From Hyphomicrobiales bacterium (GTDB lineage Bacteria; Pseudomonadota; Alphaproteobacteria; Rhizobiales; Rhizobiaceae), in NCBI GenBank assembly GCA_900472575.1, contig UCIV01000027.1, forward strand, positions 1 through 64,000: a stretch of 64,000 nucleotides of DNA, written 5' to 3'. Numbering within the stretch: position 1 is the first letter of the stretch; the number at the start of each line of letters is the position of its first letter. A model generated the notes under the pieces. It worked only from the letters and a program-made list of their open reading frames with translations, did no database searches and was not told the origin of the DNA. Below, piece by piece: positions 45,635 to 55,200 of the stretch. Position numbers and translations under genes: made by a program.

Positions 45635-48483
45635 ATTCGCAATGCCGCAATGTGGTCGGGACCGCCGTGGGGAAGCCCCAGTCCGATAGCTACTAGGTCG
45701 GTCGGGAGGTCAGGCGCGCTGATAATGTGAAACAAAGCGAAACCCGGATGGCCGCGGGGGCGCCAACTAGCGCCTCCCTGGATACTGGGCACGGGAGGAG
45801 TTCGATGAAAATAGTAGTCAACGAGTTCATCCCCAAAGTACGACCCACCGTAGCCGCGAGTGCCCCAGAGCGTCTTCAATGTTCGGCCGTTTGCATTACG
45901 CTCCCGCGTTACAGCCTTGATGCCGTTCGCTGCCAGCCTTGGATCTCTCGCCAACTCTTGACCATGGCGAAACGCAATGTGGAATTTGGGGGTCGCGGAA
46001 CTCAGCGCGTCCGCATAATTCCATGGCACCTCCGGCTTATCGGTCGGGTAAAAACCTGGGGCGGAATGCCCGTCTGCTAGGGAGGACCACAGCCTTAGAT
46101 ACGCTGCGATAGAGTATGGACAAGATTGCGGCTCAACGCCAAACTCTCTGGCTTCTCTCAATGGCGGGCAAAATAATGGCTCGTCAATTCCGAGGAGTCG
46201 CCCATAATTTTCCCACCGGCGACTCAACTCGCTTCCAAGGTCTGGATCGTGATGTGAATAGCGAAGAGAATCGAGCAGATCTGCAAGATGATTTAAGCTA
46301 ACCGGCTCTGAACGAATTATACCTCGCTCCAGGCCCCTGTCGTCCCGCAACGGCACCCAAGTCCCATCATTCAACACACTTACGGCAACACCGATGTTGT
46401 GTTTCGCAAGTTGATCATCGTCCGTCTCGATCAATTTGATTGAAGGTCTGGGTCCAGGAGAGAGGGGGACTTTGCGGGCTTCGATTTTGCTAGTCGCTAC
46501 AAACGATGTTCCCTGTAAGACCAATGCGGGGCTCGAAACTTCCTCCGCGGCGTCCATAGCCGCGATGATTTCAGTCTTCAACGCGTTGTCGTTGACGTGG
46601 TAGCGTCGGAAAAGCTGCAGTTGGTCCTCATAGGTGAAGACCCTGCAAAAAGGCAAGAAGCTCCCGCGATAGCCGAACCAACGCTGCATTTGCATCTGAG
46701 TGTCGGCGGCGGGCTCTGCTGCACCGCGAAGAAACAGACTCGTAGTGAGACCTTCAAGCGTTAGGCCGCGCGACAATACATTTCCTGCTACGAAGATTGA
46801 CAGACTATCGGGCGGTATTCGGAAGGTGTCGCATTCTTCGAAAATTTCGAAGCGTGGCCTGTCGTCGGACGCAGGGTCGCTATTGAGAACCCGTACCCGG
46901 ACGTTCGGGAAAACGCGGTCAACAAGAGCATCTCGTACCCTCGGCCAGTCAACTTGAGAGATCGGTGCGTAAGGTGCATGAGGCAATGTTGAAAGTGCGA
47001 TCCTGGAAGCCTCAAATCGTGGCAACCAAGCGGCCCATTTTTCTTCTTCGAGTTCAACGCGGCGTCTCAGTCCCTCCGCTGAGATTAACAGCTTCGCTTC
47101 CGAAACCTCATCGATTTCCACTAACGCTTCTTGGCCGGGTATTGCTGATGACCATTTCAAGATGTCCTTTGCCGTAGTGAAGTGATCTTCCTTCCGTGCA
47201 GAAGGATGAACCAGCATCGTATGGGGCCCGGGCGCGGCTGCATGAGCTACTTCAAGCGACTGATATCCGAGGCTGTGATTAAACGCGTTCTCCCATCCTG
47301 GGGCGAGACTTCTTATCGCGGCCCCAACGAGATAACACCGCATTGAATCGGCCAGCATCGACCAGCGAAGGTCATCGCGTCGCATTGCTAGTTCGGCCTC
47401 GGTTTCACCTGGCCTCAGATCGGGAAAGCTCGACACCTGGCAAAGCGCGCCGGGTGTAGTGTTTCGAGACCGCTCGTAAAAGATCTCTCCGCCGCAGTAG
47501 AACGATAGGACTCCTGCCGGCTCTGCAAAGGCGACCGCTCTGGGCGACACAGCACCCGAAGCGCCTGGCGTCCTAAGCGCTGCGTTGAAGTCTCTGGGGC
47601 TCAACGGGTTATGGGTCGCCTGCAAAAAGTTTGCTTGTGGCGTCGCGGTGTAGGCAACGTACGTTGCGAACATCGCTGGATTTCGCGTTGCAGTCTCATC
47701 GGGGTCACCGCTCCAAAGTGCGGAAATGAGCCGTGGAGTCACCTTCTGCGATCGCTCGCTATCGAGCACGCTTGCATCGTCGGCTTCGTCGTCAAGCAGC
47801 ACGACTGAGTAGGGTTTGCCCCTCTCCCGAAGATACTCATCGGTGACAATGTCGCTAAGGAAGCGGCTTAACATCACCAGATGATCGTCTTCCTTAGGGA
47901 TCACACATATTATTGGGCGACCAGCGCGGAGAGCCTGACGCGCGAGCGGCCTCTGCAAGTATCGACCTGGATCGGCTCGTTCCTCATTAAGGATGTCGGC
48001 GGGTTGCGGCAGTATCAACCTTTCCGCACGTCGACGATAAGCGTCCTCCATCGTTGAGCCATCTAGTTGAGCCAGCAACCGTTCATACGTTTGAAGCCAA
48101 AGACTTACGCGAGTACCAGCCAGTAAGATTAGAAGGTCTGCGCCTGCATCCAGAGCCATCGCAGCTACGCCCAGCATGCTGGCCGTCTTCCCGGATTGGA
48201 CGGAGCCAACGACCATGCCTGTTCGGACACGAGTGTCGGGCCACGCCGCTTGATCTAGCGTCCCTTGTTTGGAAGGTAGAGTTCGTCCAATGATGTAGCG
48301 CGCGTCCGATTCGAGCACGGCGAGCGCGGTGGGCGATAAGCGGTTCTGAATATTCGTCCGATAACGCGACCACCACGAACCCGACTCCGTCGGCGAGGTG
48401 CTTAGCGCTTCTGATGGCGACTTAGCTTGCCCTGTGGCAGGGACGATCGCTGTCGGAAAAGTGCTCGACTCTCCGCGGCCCAT
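45631..48483 (-). CDS. Z1-domain ATPase of the defence operon
   Basis: This 950-residue P-loop ATPase shows Walker A GSVQSGKTASM at about 93-103, Walker B VVLLDDEADD near 228, and the Z1 region with VAGNVLSRGLTLEGLTTSLF and QMQRWFGYRG (an arginine-rich helicase-like motif). Z1 proteins are superfamily-2-like ATPases found in restriction loci with a methylase, a GHKL ATPase and a PD-(D/E)XK nuclease. The ATG at 48483, two bases after the DUF262 stop, is preferred to a TTG at 48498. It probably moves or remodels DNA for the nuclease. Confidence 0.9.
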   Translation of the reverse strand: MGRGESSTFPTAIVPATGQAKSPSEALSTSPTESGSWWSRYRTNIQNRLSPTALAVLESDARYIIGRTLPSKQGTLDQAAWPDTRVRTGMVVGSVQSGKTASMLGVAAMALDAGADLLILLAGTRVSLWLQTYERLLAQLDGSTMEDAYRRRAERLILPQPADILNEERADPGRYLQRPLARQALRAGRPIICVIPKEDDHLVMLSRFLSDIVTDEYLRERGKPYSVVLLDDEADDASVLDSERSQKVTPRLISALWSGDPDETATRNPAMFATYVAYTATPQANFLQATHNPLSPRDFNAALRTPGASGAVSPRAVAFAEPAGVLSFYCGGEIFYERSRNTTPGALCQVSSFPDLRPGETEAELAMRRDDLRWSMLADSMRCYLVGAAIRSLAPGWENAFNHSLGYQSLEVAHAAAPGPHTMLVHPSARKEDHFTTAKDILKWSSAIPGQEALVEIDEVSEAKLLISAEGLRRRVELEEEKWAAWLPRFEASRIALSTLPHAPYAPISQVDWPRVRDALVDRVFPNVRVRVLNSDPASDDRPRFEIFEECDTFRIPPDSLSIFVAGNVLSRGLTLEGLTTSLFLRGAAEPAADTQMQMQRWFGYRGSFLPFCRVFTYEDQLQLFRRYHVNDNALKTEIIAAMDAAEEVSSPALVLQGTSFVATSKIEARKVPLSPGPRPSIKLIETDDDQLAKHNIGVAVSVLNDGTWVPLRDDRGLERGIIRSEPVSLNHLADLLDSLRYSHHDPDLGSELSRRWENYGRLLGIDEPLFCPPLREAREFGVEPQSCPYSIAAYLRLWSSLADGHSAPGFYPTDKPEVPWNYADALSSATPKFHIAFRHGQELARDPRLAANGIKAVTRERNANGRTLKTLWGTRGYGGSYFGDELVDYYFHRTPPVPSIQGGASWRPRGHPGFALFHIISAPDLPTDLVAIGLGLPHGGPDHIAALRI

Positions 48484-48484
48484 A

Positions 48485-50287
48485 TCAAACCAGCGCAATC
48501 TTACGGATTTCCAGCAGCGCCTCTAGTGCGCTATCTCCGTATCGATCCTTTACAGCATCGTTCGCGTCAAGTGGGCTAATTCCCAAGGCTTCAAGAATGC
48601 TGGTAGATGCGTTCGCTATGTGTGCCCATTGTGTCTTGTTCTGTGTGCTCTCCGGACCTACCATCTTCGAGGTCAATTCGCGGACCTTATCTATACCACT
48701 CTCGAGCCTTTCCTGCTGGCTGACAATGACCAGAACCAAACAGGCAAGAAGACTTGCCACCACAGGTAATTCTTCCCATCGAGAGGCCATTTCGCTCTTG
48801 CCCTTTCGCCGGAACTTGGGGTGCCAAGCATCGGACGTGAGTTGATGAAGCTCAAGTGCTGCAATGAGATCGTTGGCTAAATTCTCGAGCGTTGCCTTTG
48901 AACGAAACTGGGCGAGCCTGTTGTCATCAATCGAGCGCAAAAACTCATCAATGTGGCTAGCCGTCGACGGCGTTCGGAATGCCCTATCAGGCCCCTGCGT
49001 AGGTTTGAGAATAAGTGTCGCAACCGTCCAGAGCAGCACTTTTGTGCGTCGGAAGCGCGTTATTCCAAATCCGAGAGCCTTGATATTCTCATGCGCAGAT
49101 GCAGGATCGATGCCCGCTTTCACAAGTTCTGGCGCGATTTCTGGCTCGGGACGGTCCCCCCCAACAAATAGCATCAAGCGCGAAATCACGAGGTGATTGA
49201 ACACCGCGTTGCGGATCTCTTCCGCATTCAGTTTCATACCCTGCTGATTATATAGCCTGAAAACTTTATGAATATCCCTAACCTGCGTATCACGATATAT
49301 CAGGACGGGGATGAAATAATCACAAGCTCGCTCGAATAAGTCTGCGACCGTTATTGTCTCTCCGGCGATCCTAACCTGCTCGTTCTTGATCTCGCAATAA
49401 TATTTCCCGCCCAAATGCTCAAGCGGGTCTCCCGCAGCGTATTTTTTGGTCTTGAACGGAAGATATTTCTCTCGGATATCTGTTGCGCGTAAGCTGTTTC
49501 TTCGCGCGAATTGACTGAAGTTTGTTCCGAACAAACTGTAGTCCTTCAGCCGCTTAGCGTTCTCTATTCCTTCTGGATGCGAACCCATAAAGCGAAGGAT
49601 TGCCGTGAGCCGCTGTTTTCCATCCACAATCTGGTACCGCTGGCTACTGGACACTCGAGCGAGGATGATTGAGGGAAGCGGTATGCCACGTAAAATCGAT
49701 TCAATAAGCAACTGCGAGTCTGAGTTCGACCAAACAAAGTCGCGCTGGTAGGTCGGGTTCAGCTCCAACTGATGCTGTTGAGCGCGTCCCGCCAAGTCGT
49801 AGATGCGCCACTTGTCCACTGTGGCATTGATGGAAAGGGGCTCGGTTGCCGGCGGCTCATTCCACGCGTCGATCCAAGCCTCAGTCGCGGCGGCGACCGA
49901 GAGCTCGTCTTCTATCATCTGCAGAAACAGGTCTCGGTTGTTTACGGCGCGGCTAAGTCGCTCCTCCAATGTTTGAGCCCCAGCTTCAGTGATCAGAAGA
50001 TGGCCGTCTTCGATCTGGAAGCTAGCTTCGGCTTTGCCAGGAGAGAGTTCGTCAAATAGTCGAAGGGCGACGGCTTTTGGAGACTCCTGATCACCGAATT
50101 GCGTGTCCAGGTTAAGCCAGATCGCGACCTCGAGAACCCTCGCGAGCCAAGCGCTAGATGAGAAATCAATTTCAGTTGAGTCGAACGGGCTCGGCGCACG
50201 CCGATTGCCCTCAAGTTTCGGGCGCACACTAGGTTGCGATAGCTCAGAGAGCAGCGTTGCTATTTGGTCAAAATCTAAATCTTCCAC
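48485..50287 (-). CDS. DUF262 (GmrS/ParB-like) protein of the defence operon
   Basis: A 600-residue protein with an N-terminal extension of about 150 residues. A DUF262 domain follows: LNPTYQRDFVW near 176-186, IESILRGIPLPSIIL near 194, and the nucleotide-site motif IVDGKQRLTAILRF near 214. No HNH (DUF1524) domain follows, unlike in GmrSD type IV enzymes. Instead the C-terminal 250 residues are helical and unassigned. It lies between the methylase and the Z1 ATPase. Nucleotide-dependent DNA sensing is plausible. The start is a GTG at 50287. Confidence 0.88.
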   Translation of the reverse strand: MEDLDFDQIATLLSELSQPSVRPKLEGNRRAPSPFDSTEIDFSSSAWLARVLEVAIWLNLDTQFGDQESPKAVALRLFDELSPGKAEASFQIEDGHLLITEAGAQTLEERLSRAVNNRDLFLQMIEDELSVAAATEAWIDAWNEPPATEPLSINATVDKWRIYDLAGRAQQHQLELNPTYQRDFVWSNSDSQLLIESILRGIPLPSIILARVSSSQRYQIVDGKQRLTAILRFMGSHPEGIENAKRLKDYSLFGTNFSQFARRNSLRATDIREKYLPFKTKKYAAGDPLEHLGGKYYCEIKNEQVRIAGETITVADLFERACDYFIPVLIYRDTQVRDIHKVFRLYNQQGMKLNAEEIRNAVFNHLVISRLMLFVGGDRPEPEIAPELVKAGIDPASAHENIKALGFGITRFRRTKVLLWTVATLILKPTQGPDRAFRTPSTASHIDEFLRSIDDNRLAQFRSKATLENLANDLIAALELHQLTSDAWHPKFRRKGKSEMASRWEELPVVASLLACLVLVIVSQQERLESGIDKVRELTSKMVGPESTQNKTQWAHIANASTSILEALGISPLDANDAVKDRYGDSALEALLEIRKIALV

Positions 50288-50311
50288 TAAGCTTACTTCT
50301 CCCCCCGCATC

Positions 50312-51640
50312 TTAGGCGGCAACTTCCAGTCGACCATGTGGTCCCAACGGAAGCTTCAGACTTCCTATCACGGGTTCATTATCGCCAAGTAGCGATTGCG
50401 CAACCGCAGCGATCACATCGACATTCACAGCGTTCCCCAGCGCCTTAAAGGCGCCGGTTTGCGTTTCCGGAAGATATTTCAACGCGCCCATGCTCTGAAG
50501 ACGCGCGCATTCACGGGTGGTCATGTACCGGCCTTCCCATGGGATAACCGGCACCTGGCTTGTCGTAAGTGCAACAAGAGATGGCGCGGCATTGGGTCGT
50601 TTGGCACGAATACCCGATGCTCGGAACTGGATGATACATTGGTTCAGGTCACGCGGCCCACCCTTCCAGTTCCATTCCAGCTTCTGGAAACTTGGCGAAA
50701 ACTCTTGAATTGACGGAAGCCAGGGGTCAATGATCGCCTTATGACGCTGGTAAAATCGACGGTTTTGCTCAATGAACTGTATTTTCCACTCAGGAAAATA
50801 CGAGTTGGAGTCGCGCGCGTATGGCGGCAGCGCTTCAAGCGCCTGATCCTCGGACATACCAGACATCGGGCGGCCAAAGGCGCCTCTGAAAGCATGCATT
50901 TCCGAGAGCCCGATGCCCATTGGTGAACCAGTACGGACGGGATAGTCCGCGCCAAACTCCATTGCCCAAATCGGAAAAGACGGCAGTTCGATATCTTTCG
51001 GGAAGACGTCCAAAAAACGTTGCCAAGTCTTTAAGTATTTAACGAAAGCTGGCGGCAATGCCTTTGCATCGTTGGGCCGGACATCGAGAATTGATCTGAT
51101 ATCGACTTCTTCTGCTTCATGTGTCGGTTCAGGCCACTGGAAACCGCCAAGTCCGTCGCGAACGCCCACGATGATCGCGCGTTCCCGTAGTTGAGGCACA
51201 CCAAACATGTGCGGCGACATCAATGTTGAATCAACGTCGTATCCCACGCCCCGGAGCCTCTGCTTTACGCGCTGAAAAGTCTTGCCACCATTGTGCCGCA
51301 TTAGGTTCGGCACATTCTCGATGATAAGGAAGCGCGGCTCATGTCGCTCTATGATCTTGATCATGAAGTCGAAAAGATCACCCCATTGCGGGCAATCGAA
51401 GCCGAGTTGATCTCCCGCTTTGGAAAACGGTTGGCATGGAAAGCCAGCGCAAAGAATATCATGGGCCGGGACTAGTTCGTAAGATTCACGGATATCGCCG
51501 TGCGGCCTAATCCCGAAGTTGCGCTCGTAGAGGCTCGCCAGGTCCTTGTTCAATTCAGAGGCAAAAACACATTCGTGGCCGAGCCGCCCTAGAGCCTGGT
51601 GGAAACCGCCAAGCCCAGCGAACAAATCAATAAATTTCAT
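50312..51640 (-). CDS. DNA (cytosine-5) methyltransferase
   Basis: A 442-residue C5 methylase with ordered motifs: I (DLFAGLGGF), IV with the catalytic Cys69 in AGFPCQPFS, VI (IIENVPNL), VIII (QLRERAIIVG), and IX/X near the end (ECARLQS, KALGNAVNVDVI). The variable region between VIII and IX sets the target, which cannot be read. GGAGAGG precedes the ATG, which overlaps the RHH gene stop. It probably marks host DNA for the operon's nuclease. Confidence 0.95.
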   Translation of the reverse strand: MKFIDLFAGLGGFHQALGRLGHECVFASELNKDLASLYERNFGIRPHGDIRESYELVPAHDILCAGFPCQPFSKAGDQLGFDCPQWGDLFDFMIKIIERHEPRFLIIENVPNLMRHNGGKTFQRVKQRLRGVGYDVDSTLMSPHMFGVPQLRERAIIVGVRDGLGGFQWPEPTHEAEEVDIRSILDVRPNDAKALPPAFVKYLKTWQRFLDVFPKDIELPSFPIWAMEFGADYPVRTGSPMGIGLSEMHAFRGAFGRPMSGMSEDQALEALPPYARDSNSYFPEWKIQFIEQNRRFYQRHKAIIDPWLPSIQEFSPSFQKLEWNWKGGPRDLNQCIIQFRASGIRAKRPNAAPSLVALTTSQVPVIPWEGRYMTTRECARLQSMGALKYLPETQTGAFKALGNAVNVDVIAAVAQSLLGDNEPVIGSLKLPLGPHGRLEVAA

Positions 51641-51828
51641 GGCCGCCTCTCCAGCGGAAAAGAAAGTTGCTTCGCTTTATGTTGCTCTAGAAGATTGCGT
51701 ACAGCTAAGCGAAGAAGGTACTGCAGGTTGACCGGAGGGCTTACCGACCGGCCGAGTGCCTGAAGAGCATCGTAGTCGGTTTCATCGATTGAGACAGTGA
51801 ATCGTTTTTGAGGTTTCAATGCGGTCAT
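51637..51828 (-). CDS. Small ribbon-helix-helix-like regulator, first gene of the defence operon
   Basis: This 63-residue protein contains KRFTVSIDETDYDALQAL, a beta strand and helix resembling ribbon-helix-helix proteins, then a second helix (LQYLLRLAVRNLLEQH). AGGAGG stands five bases before the ATG at 51828. It overlaps the methylase start by four bases. It is probably a controller of the operon and may bind the palindromes upstream. Confidence 0.7.
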   Translation of the reverse strand: MTALKPQKRFTVSIDETDYDALQALGRSVSPPVNLQYLLRLAVRNLLEQHKAKQLSFPLERRP

Positions 51829-51858
51829 AGGGCCTCCTCGCACCACAATGCACCGATT

Positions 51859-51889
51859 TGCATCAAAATGCACTAACAATCATTGATTG
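51859..51889. promoter_or_regulatory. Palindromes in the divergent promoter of the defence locus
   Basis: CAATCATTGATTG (51877-51889) is a perfect 13-bp palindrome. TGCAT-CAAA-ATGCA (51859-51872) is a second inverted repeat just beside it, 30-60 bp upstream of the RHH start. This is a likely operator for the RHH protein, controlling the operon and perhaps the divergent giant ATPase gene. Confidence 0.5.
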
Positions 51890-52226
51890 GTGAGCCTGCG
51901 CATCGACGTAGCCCACGATTATTTTTAGTCACTCAAATTCGACGTTCGAGCGCGAAGGATATCCCGAAGAAGGTCATGAACGAATAAGCCCGTCAGCAGC
52001 TGGACGACATGTCCATAATCTTTTCGTCACCCAGACGAAAAGTGGATTTGCTGAAGAAGCCAAATGTCATAAACCTGTCGTTGCAAATATAGGGTGGGGA
52101 AAAGATGAACCGGGAGGGTTTGCAAGGTGGTGGGTCATAGCGGCGAGTGACGTCACAGAGAAATTACGGGCCTCCTCGGGAGAAGGGTCAACCGGCGCCT
52201 CAAAGGCTTTCCTTACGGACTGGGGT

Positions 52227-55200
52227 TTGCGTAAGATACGCGGGTTTGAGGGCACGATCGACGACGACGGAGAATATCTCTCTAAGATCTATTCGACCGC
52301 CAGCAGCATCAGCGAACAGATCGCCGCGGACTACCATGGCCGCTTTCTGATAGAACTGATTCAGAATGCCCACGACGTGCATGGTGATGCTCGAATGGAC
52401 GGTCAGATCGAGGTTCTTTTCGATGCTGGAGCCGGCACTCATGGCATTCTGTATGTGGCGAATGGTGGAGCCCCATTCGCGAAATCTAACGTCGAAGCGC
52501 TCTCAGATCTCGGTCTGTCGAGCAAACCGCCCGGGCAAGCCATCGGCAATAAGGGGTTAGGCTTTCGAAGCATCCGTCACATCTGCGACGTGCCTGAGAT
52601 CTACTCCCAGGAACCCGGGCACACAGGTGCGGATCGTTTTTACGGGTACTGCTTCCGCTTTGCAAACGACGACGATCTTGCGTCCATGACTTCCGGAACT
52701 CGCGCGCTGGAATTGGCTCGGAAAGACCTTCCTCCCTTTCATGTTCCCGTGTGGCTGGGCGTGCAGCCACCGGAGATCTTGGCGTTCGCGCGGCGCGGAT
52801 TTTCGACGGTCATCGCATTGCCCGTTCGTGATGCCCGCGCGGCTGCCGCGGTTTTGGCGGAAATCGAGGCGCTTCGCGGCGTCGGCGCGCCGATGCTGCT
52901 TTTCCTCACACGGCTGGAGTTGCTGCATGTTCACGTAAAGGGTGTCGATGGCGCACAAGCGGATCCTCTCCTGCTGACCCGCCGCGAATTCGCTCTGGCA
53001 AATGCGCCGACCGGGTTCGTGATTGCCGATCTGGGGTCGGCGGGTCGCTACCTGATCGCGCGGAAAGCGGTCGATGAAACCGCGATGATCGAGGCGATTA
53101 CGCTTGGGATAAACCAGACCCAGTTACATTCTCACTGGAACGAATGGGATGGAGACGGTGAGGTTGCTCTCGCAGTTCCGCTGGATGAGACCGCTGACAT
53201 TTCCTCTCGCCTTTACACCTATCTTCCAATGGGAGAGCAGGCGCGCGCACCGTTCCGTGGCTATCTTCATGGCTCTTTTTTTCCGACTGCAAACCGCAAA
53301 GGCTTGGACGGCAAGGTTCGTCTGAATGCGATGCTTCTTGAGAAGGCGGCCGATTTAGCTGCTCAGACCGTTGCATGGCTGGTCACCGAAAATTTGCATG
53401 AGGCTGGCGGATTGACCGCGGCGGAACGCGCCCGTTGCGCTGTCGACGTCATGACTTGGGATAAAGTCCAAAGCTTCGAGACAGACGAGGATCTCTCTTC
53501 GCGCGTGGCCAACGCGATCGCGACCGCCCTGGGTGTTGCCGCGTTCGCGGATGCTCCGGTCGCGCCTGTGCTCAGTTTTGGCGACTTGGACCAAGCGACA
53601 ATTTCTTGGCGCAGCCCGCGCGTGTCACGCCGTTGGATCCAGGGCGGACAGACCTTCTCTCTGGTGGTTGCGGCCCGGCAAGCCAAAAACGTGGGAACGT
53701 GGCCGCTCTGGCCCGGGCTGGACCAGCGAACCGATGCATTTATTGGCTTTTTAAAGGCGCAGATCGTCGGCTATGTTGAAACACCCAGCGCGGCCGAGCG
53801 CGTGGGGCTAGCGGTTGAGGTCGCCGCATCCATGCAAGGCGACGAACATCATTCGCCGACTGCGTGGACCGCCTACTACAAGGAACTTCCAGAGTTTGTC
53901 GGAAGTGGTGGCAATGCGCTAGCCGAGAAACTCATTCTACAATGCGACGACGGACAGTTGCGTCCGGCAATGTCGACAGTCTCGCCTTCTGAGGACACCG
54001 TGACCAGCGGCCGACGCCGGGTTCGGCGCTTGGGACGTGCTGCCGTATTTGCACCGCCGGCGCGCAAAGGGCCAGGAGACGACGAGGCCTGCGACCTTTC
54101 ACCTCCCAGTGCATTGGCGGAAAATTTCGCGTTCCTCTCCGACCAGCTGGATTGGTACGCAGAACTTGCCGATGCGCGCAATTTCCTTTTGCGGCACAAA
54201 TTGATCTTGGAGTTCGATAGAGAAAATATACTCAGTCAAATCGCACGGGTGTTACGTGACGACAGCCGCCACCAGACGCGCGCCGCCGGCCTGCGCTGGG
54301 CTTTCCAGATTTGGCGGCGGCCGCACGGCAAGGGACGCGGTGTGTCACTGCCCACCAACCTGCGGCTATACGTGCCGACAATGAACCATGGATTCATTGC
54401 CGCGGAGGACGCTGTGTTTTCCGGCGACTGGCCCGACGAGACGAGGGGTCGTCTCCTCGAGCGCTTCCTCGCCGCCGCTCCTTCAGATTGCCCCGACCTT
54501 GAGGACGTCGCCAGACGGCGATTAGCCGGACCGGACCATTATGCATTCAAGATCGGCAGTTCGGCCCTTTGGACCGATTTCTTGCGCGAATTGGGCGTCC
54601 AACGCGGTTTGCACCCAGTCCAAAAAACCGTGTCAGGGACACATCGTGGCCACACGCTCGACGGGCCTAGTTTCTGGCGCGGCCAAGGCCTGACCGAAGC
54701 CGCGGCGGTCGCGTGGAGGGCGTCGATTGCCAGCACCAAACCCTCGCCACTCATTGGAAGCAGTGCCTATTCCATCAGCGGCAACTTGCAATGGATGCCC
54801 GGTCAATGGGACTTGGAGCGCTTCGATCGTGAAGCCTTGGAGTGCTATGCCTTGTTGGTCATCGGCTGGCTGGGCGAGCCTCTTCCTGAGGCCTGGTCGC
54901 TGACCATACGGCACTCGTTTTTTGTCCAAGCCGACGTGCGGCAATGGCCGACGCCGTTGAGCGTGTTTCTGCGCAATGCCGAATGGATTCCCGCACTCGA
55001 GCCCACATCGAACGGGAGCCAGGCGGTTTCCGTGTCGCCTTCGCAGATCTGGATGGCCGCGGAATCCGGCGACCGCTTTCCCTTTTACCTTCGTCGTCCG
55101 GCGGTTCCGGTCATGCGTGCCCTTGACAAGGCAAGCACAGTGCATATGGCAGCTATTCGTCAACACACTATGCTCAGTGTCCTCGATGACTCCGCAACAT

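Noticed and set aside
48484..48498. TTG at 48498 as the Z1 gene start
   Set aside because: An ATG at 48483 directly after the upstream stop codon is the simpler choice; the TTG has no better ribosome site.
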